From Spinacia oleracea (Eukaryota > Streptophyta > Magnoliopsida > Caryophyllales > Amaranthaceae): a stretch of DNA of 64,000 bases. A program made the translations under genes and the position numbers. The notes beneath the pieces are model-generated. The model was not told where the DNA came from, made no database searches, and saw only the letters and a program-made list of their open reading frames with translations. The stretch spans positions 129,168,385 through 129,232,384 of the forward strand of contig NC_079487.1 in NCBI RefSeq assembly GCF_020520425.1, written 5' to 3'. This document shows, piece by piece, positions 58,809 to 64,000 of the stretch (the stretch's first letter is position 1; every line of letters begins with the position of its first letter).

Positions 58809-59199
58809 TGTTTCTGCCTGAGAAACTGTGAATATAATAACTTGGGGATTAACGTAACCGATGACGTATTCGACCGTGATTTCCTTATATCCGACCACCT
58901 GTGTTACCGTGTTTAGATAGTCCCTGAATGTATCCGAGGAACCTTCGTATGATAATTAAAATTAGATAAGTTGTTGTTAAGTGAGAAGAACTAGAGAGAG
59001 AGTGACTGATTTGCTTTTTTAGGTAATGATTAGATAGATCTTTTTATGATTACAGCAGAGTATTTATATGATTACACGGGGGTAATTATGTAATTACGTC
59101 TATTTTTAGTGAACAACTGTCCTTCTTGGTTCCTAAATAAGAAGGGCATTTTTGTCTTTTTACATTGAGTTGGGCTGACCAAGTATATGGGCCCAAACA
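58809..59199 (-). repeat. Putative 3' LTR of the Ty3/gypsy element
   Basis: In element orientation it begins TGTTTGGGCCC and ends GGCAGAAACA, with TGTTT/AAACA as inverted tips, and contains a TATAAATACTC promoter motif. A purine-rich GTGGGGCTAA tract lies just before its start, as expected for the polypurine tract. The partner LTR is outside the window, so the ends are inferred. Confidence 0.55.
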
Positions 59200-59204
59200 A
59201 TTAG

Positions 59205-60460
59205 CCCCACGCTTGACGTAGGAGATGGCATCCTCGGTATGTCGTATGTCGAGCGGAGTTCAGTACCAGACATGGTATATTATCCTATGGCGTCGAGGAA
59301 CCTCTTCCTTTTTGGACTCCTGGATCCTATAGTGTCGAGGAGCATCCATTCATGTTGCTCGGTTGGAGTCTTTTCTTCGTGTGTAGTCCACCTTGCGCCG
59401 TCGAGGAGCGTCACGGGGTCCATACCGTGACATTCGGTCGAGGACCTCATATTGCGAGCGAGCATGCATTAGCCCCAAGTGTGGCGGAACTCTATGGCCT
59501 CGGCCAAGAAGCGTTGATGATGCCATCCTATATGGCGATGGAGGGGGCCTCCTTGGTATAGGAATTTCGGATCTTTGGGCGAGGAACCCACCTCGCCGTC
59601 TGAGTGGGAATTCATGGTCGAGGGACCTCCATCGGTCGAGGAACCTTCCTTTGTCGAGGAGCGTCCCTTCGGGTTGGTGCGATAGGTCATTGTCGTCCGA
59701 GTAAGGACTCGTAGTCAAGGTAGAGTAGGAACTCACGGTCGAGGAACCTACTTTTCCACGGCCGAGGAACCTACTTTGCCGTCCGAATGGGAATTCATGG
59801 TCGAGGGACCTCCATTGGTCGAGGAACCTCCCTTTGTCGAGGAGCGTCCCTTTGGGCTTGTGCGACGTGAGGTAGTAGGGGAAACCCACTCATCGAGGGT
59901 TTGGTCGGAGGGATTAACGATATCCCCTTTTACTTTGTTGCCCGAGTAGGAACTCATGGTCGAGGAACCTACTTTGTCATCCGAGTAGGGATTCATAGTC
60001 GAGGAACCTCCTGCGGTCGAGGAACCTCCTTTGGTGGAGTTCTTTGGCTTTTGGTCGAAGACCCTATATAGGATGGTCGACTTAAATAGAGATCCCCCAA
60101 CGACACCACGGTCGATGGCTGCGTCGTCGAGGAAGATCCTAGGCCCACGTGATGAAGCTTGGTCAAGGACCTTCTCCTTTCGAGTGTTTGCTTGGTCGGG
60201 GAAATGAATGGACTTGGTCGAGGAACATCTCTCATGGGATGGGCCTCACCTTGCGTTGTCGAGGAACACTTTGGGTTCACATTATGGCATTCGGTCGTGG
60301 GCCTCATGTGTTGAGCACCTCGCTTGGTCGAGGAACCCTTCGAATCCGGTCGAGGGACCTTCCTTCGTCCCTTCTGCTTTTGTCGAGTCGGATCGTGTGT
60401 CATAGGAGTGTCAAGGAGGCTTTGCCGAGGAACTTTCTGGATTTGTCGACTTGATTTAAT
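59205..60460. repeat. GGTCGAGGAACCT tandem-repeat zone in the retroelement
   Basis: The word GTCGAGGAACCT recurs more than a dozen times at irregular spacing. A longer block of about 190 bp (GGGAATTCATGGTCGAGGG and following) occurs twice, near 59600 and 59790. Open frames on both strands here come from the repeat, not from genes. Confidence 0.8.
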
Positions 60461-60969
60461 TTTAAGTAGAGAGATAATTAGCTCTTCACGTTGAGATTTT
60501 TGAGTGACTAATAAGCCCCAAGGGTAAGTTTGATGTCCGCATGAGATAGGTCGACCTCTATATGAGGAGGATGCCCTTTAAGAAAGGTCTTTGGACACTT
60601 AAACGATATGCTTAAGTATGCCTTGGAAAAAGGTCTTTGGACACTTAATCAGATTTTAAGTGTACTCTTCGAACATCTTATTTGAGCGAGGAGCTAATGA
60701 GTCCCGAGAGTTCGAAGAGGTATTCAGTAAAGGGTTTCGCTCTTCGTGTCGAAGAGTAAAAGTTTGTAACAACAACGGTGGTGACGTGGCACCGATTAGG
60801 CGATGGATATAAGATGACATGGAGTCGATAGTGGTGTGACAATCCATTTGGACAAGGCCATGGTGGGCCGCTTCGCCACGTCGTCTAAGTCTGAAGATCA
60901 GGTTAGTAAGCCAACGCGGGCTTTGTAGGTTATGGGCTTGTTAGAGCCTCAGGGTTATTTCCCTAGTTT

Positions 60970-62248
60970 CTTTTATCTAATTCTTCCATGGACAGGATCC
61001 TAAAAAACTCAAGAGGAAGAGAGCGCCTGCCGATTCGGTTCCGACGGTTGCTCTGACTGAACCGGCGCCAAGGAAGGTGTCTCGTGCCGTGTCGACGATC
61101 GCTGTTTCGGGTTCCAAGGGAACGAAAGCCGCTAAGAGAGTGGTTCCTACCCCTCTTAGTGTTTGTCTCGACGAGGGGGAGAGGCGCCAAGCCCCAGCGT
61201 CCGAGGATGGTCGTGAACTATCTTCTAAGTATCTCGCCGAGGAGGCTTCTTTGGCTCGGGGGTCTTTGATGTGTCTTTTGACAGATGATGGAGGTTCGAA
61301 GCCTTTTGCAGAGCTTCTCGCTAATCTGAAGAATCGGCGTATGAGCAAGGCGATGAATGAGTTGTTTACTCCTGCCAATGATGCTCATTTGTCCTCCCTT
61401 GGGAAGTTTGAGACCGATGCCCTTCATGAGAGTTGGGTTGAGGTAAGTTTCTCGATATAGTTCCCTCTTCTCTTTTTGAATCTTTTCTATTCCTCTAACT
61501 AGATTTTCCATTTCAGTTTTCCATCAGGATGATGACTTACACACGTCGATGCTACAATGGGGTTGCGGATGAGGTAGAGAAGCTGACGGACGAGATCGGG
61601 AAACTTCAGGAGAAAGAGAAGATGCATTTTTCGGAGGTAAGTGAGCTGAAGAAGAAGCTTCACTAGACTGAGTCCGAGTTGGACCGCGCTAAGAGGAGCA
61701 TCAAGAATGACGAGGGGGAGCTTCAGCAGGCCAAGGATGATATGCCAAGGCTAAGGAAGAGGCAACGACTTTCCAAAGTCAGCGTGACTCCGTTAATCGG
61801 GCATTGAAGGATGTGAAAGCTGAGTTGGAGGTCGTCAAGGGTCGTCTGAAGACCTCCGAGGCTATGGTTGGTGAGATTTTGAGTTCGCAGAACCGTCTCA
61901 AGGAGAAGATCGTCGAGGAATGGAAGAATCCAGAGGAGGGTGAGGCTCATAATGTCGAGATAGGTCTTGAGGCGACTACTTTTGTTACTTCAGATATATT
62001 GCGTCGAGTTCAACTTGCTTTGGCTGAGTTTGCGCCCAGTATTGGTTGGGATGAGATACAAGGGAAGTATGATTCTATTTTGGCCAAGGAGCGAGAGGAT
62101 CTTAGGGCTCAGCTGGTTGCTTAGGACAAGGTTGATGGAGGCGAGGTCGATTCGTCTGACTCTGATTCTGCTAGTACTTCGGGTTCTGACTCGAGCAGTA
62201 GTGGTGATGACGACGTTGGTAGCCATGTTGATGTCGTTGACCCTTAGG
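60970..62248 (+). mobile_element. Antisense gene of the retroelement (coiled-coil protein), broken
   Basis: Plus-strand coding-like DNA between pol and the 3' LTR, opposite in direction to pol. It encodes a basic N-terminal part, a middle with LxxL-like helical words (KPFAELLANLKNRRMSK), long coiled-coil stretches rich in Glu/Lys/Leu, and an acidic Ser/Asp-rich tail. Composition and position fit the extra antisense ORF of Tat-lineage elements. It is not whole. Confidence 0.6.
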
Positions 62249-62569
62249 CAGATGATTGTGCTTTTCTTGTGTTGCTTTTGTAGATTTCTTTCCGTATTTA
62301 GTATGATGTAATGTCTGAATATTTGAACATTCGGTCCTTCGTAGAGGAACATTGATATTTGAACTAAGTTTGGTCCTTCGTAGAGGAACATTGTCAAGAA
62401 ATTAAATCTAAGTACTTTTCGAGATTTTTGGCTCAAAACTTTCTTTCGTTTCATTCAACATAGCCTTACACTTTATTTATTACAATGATGAAGTTATTTA
62501 TCACTTTGGCGACAATGCCCCTATTATGCCTCTAGCTACATCATTGCTATTAAATACGTACCGGACACT

Positions 62570-64000
62570 TTAGACGCAGAATTTTTTGAGGTTATCGGCA
62601 TTCCATGGTCGAGGAAGGTGCTTGCCTTTGGTGTCGACTAGGTTGTAGGTCCCAGGTCGAAAGACTTTTGCAATCTTGTAAGGGCCTTCACAGTTAGGTC
62701 CCAATTTTTCGAGAGTGCTTCTTCGGCCAGTTGCCTCGACTTTCCTTTGTACCCAATCTACTTCGTGCAGTGGCCGAGGGAGAACTCTTTTGTTGGAGTA
62801 CCGAGCAATCTTCTGCTTATAGGCAATGGACTTGAGCAGAGTGTTTCCTCTTGTTTCCAGGAGCAAGTCGAGATTAACCCTTTTTTTGGCTTCATTTTTC
62901 TCGTAATCATAGTAAGTGACTCGGGGTGAGGGAATGCCAACTTCGACGGGAAGGACGGCGTCGCTTCCATAGACAAGTGAAAAAGGAGTTTGCCCGGTAG
63001 ATTCTTTGACGATGGTTCGAGTCGACCACAAGACACCAGGTAGGTCATCGACCCAAGAACCACTAGACCCCTCGATCATTGTCTTGAGTCCATTTAAGAT
63101 AATCTTGTTAGCAAATTCTGCTTGGCCATTGCTTTGGGGCCTTGAAACCGACGTGAACCGAGTTTGTATGCCGAAGCGATCACAGTATCCTTTGGTGGCT
63201 TTGCTGTCAAACTGTCGACCATTGTCTGATATGAGTGTCCAAGGGACTCCAAATCTCGTGAAGGGCATCACTTTGTAGCAATATACTCCTTGGCTGGTGA
63301 TGAAGGCAGTGTGAGCTTGGTCTTTTTCGGACATGGGAATCTGATGATAGCCTGCATTGGCATCCATGAAGCTGAACAGGTCGTGTCCAGCCGTGGAGTC
63401 GACGAGCCTGTCAATTTTTGGCAGAGGATAGTCATCTTTGGGGCAAGCTTTATTTAGATCTGTGAAGTCGACGCACATTCGCCAGGTTCCGTTTGGCTTC
63501 TTTACCAAGACCACATTAGAGAGCCACTCTGAGTATTGACACTCCCGGATGAACCCTGCCTCCAACAATTTGTGGATTTCCTCAGCAGCAGCTTGGCTGC
63601 GCTCTAGGCCTTGATGCCGCAACTTCTGTTTGATTGGTCGATGACCTTCTTTGATGTTCAGTTCGTGCACCATAGTTTGTCGGTCGATGCCCGATATTTC
63701 CTTGACCGAGAAGGCAAACACATCCCTGTATTCTCGCAGAATAGCAATGATTTTACCTCGTAACTCTTCGTCTAGGTTCTTTCCAACCCGAACAGTATGT
63801 AGCGGATCTTTGTCGAGTAAGATCTCCTCATCTTCCTCGGCTGGTCTAGGGCGGGCATAATGTTTTGGATCTTCGCCAAGGAATACACCTAGATCGTCAG
63901 CCGAGGACCCTTTTTCCGCCGAACGTCTCTTCTTCAGAGGGGGTTCTGTACTTGAGATCGAGTTTTTCTCATTCTTGAAGCTGTTGTTGTAACATTGTCG
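62570..64000 (-). mobile_element. pol region of the Ty3/gypsy element (RT and integrase parts)
   Basis: Reverse transcriptase words (EAGFIREC, VVLVKKPNGTWRMCVD, LNKACPKDDYPLP, FMDANAGYHQI) and integrase words (TLISDNGRQF, SRPQSNGQAE, TPFSLVYGSDAVLPVE) plus a C-terminal GPYKI...GTYNL part are readable. The end at 62570 is the 3' end of pol and the 5' part continues beyond the window. The region looks broken. Confidence 0.88.

Larger units (their letters stand above)
58809..64000 (-). mobile_element. Ty3/gypsy LTR retrotransposon fossil, Tat/Retand-like, runs off the window
   Basis: Read on the minus strand the element enters from the right edge with pol, then an antisense gene, a tandem-repeat zone and the 3' LTR at about 58809-59199. 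This order (pol, antisense ORF, repeat-rich 3' untranslated zone, LTR) matches what is known for Tat-lineage elements such as Grande, Retand and Ogre. Coding parts look broken, with several breaks overall. The 5' LTR lies outside, so no LTR-based age can be given. Confidence 0.8.

Noticed and set aside
59239-60454. Many overlapping frames up to 179 codons in the 59-60 kb zone
   Set aside because: All six frames are open through the GGTCGAGGAACC repeats; no domain and no consistent strand.
60970-62248. The plus-strand coiled-coil gene as an independent host gene
   Set aside because: It lies between pol and the LTR of a retroelement in the antisense position known for the lineage, so it is treated as part of the fossil.

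Overview
The window is nuclear DNA of a flowering plant. It has GT-AG introns, AT-rich spacers, plant-only families (sieve-element occlusion, GH3, PLS-type PPR, plant UGT, plastid RNP) and a high density of small transposons. A six-cysteine knottin close to the Mirabilis/Phytolacca antimicrobial peptides and a Tat-like retroelement with an antisense gene would suit Caryophyllales, but the species is an inference. Exon models were worked out by hand from splice signals and reading phase.

Layout. 1-6.35 kb: knottin peptide gene (-) among MITEs, then a 3.5 kb non-autonomous Helitron. 6.8-10.2 kb: sieve-element occlusion gene (-), 7 exons. 10.6-13.4 kb: repeat-filled spacer. 13.7-17.4 kb: protein L-isoaspartate methyltransferase (+), 4 exons. 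18.6-20.8 kb: two-RRM chloroplast ribonucleoprotein (-), 4 exons. 21.4 kb: a SINE. 22.6-26.9 kb: raffinose-synthase/SIP-family GH36 enzyme (-), 14 exons. 27.4-30 kb: Stowaway and hAT-type elements, one nested in the other. 30.6-31.1 kb: C2-like orphan gene (+). 31.6-34.5 kb: Mutator-type MITEs, one split by a copia fragment. 34.7-38.1 kb: GH3 acyl-amido synthetase (+), 4 exons, convergent with a UGT gene (-) at 38.6-40.1 kb. 40.4-42.9 kb: Stowaway elements, one of 1.47 kb. 46.4-52.4 kb: ProT-like AAAP transporter (+), 8 exons, with promoter and first exon duplicated 1.8 kb upstream. 53.9-55.5 kb: PPR gene (-). 55.7-58.7 kb: more MITEs. 58.8 kb to the right edge: a Ty3/gypsy fossil in reverse orientation with 3' LTR, tandem-repeat zone, antisense gene and pol.

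The host genes are unrelated in pathway and look like an ordinary gene-rich segment. All main reading frames close exactly when exons are joined (SEO 700 aa, PIMT 297 aa, RNP 293 aa, SIP 749 aa, GH3 580 aa, UGT 491 aa, transporter 447 aa, PPR 543 aa), so they are probably functional. The most informative material is the transposon strata: hAT-like elements built of GGGTC-type minisatellites with perfect 8-bp target duplications, a Mutator-type MITE family with 9-10-bp duplications, a Helitron with intact ends, and nested insertions that give a relative time order.
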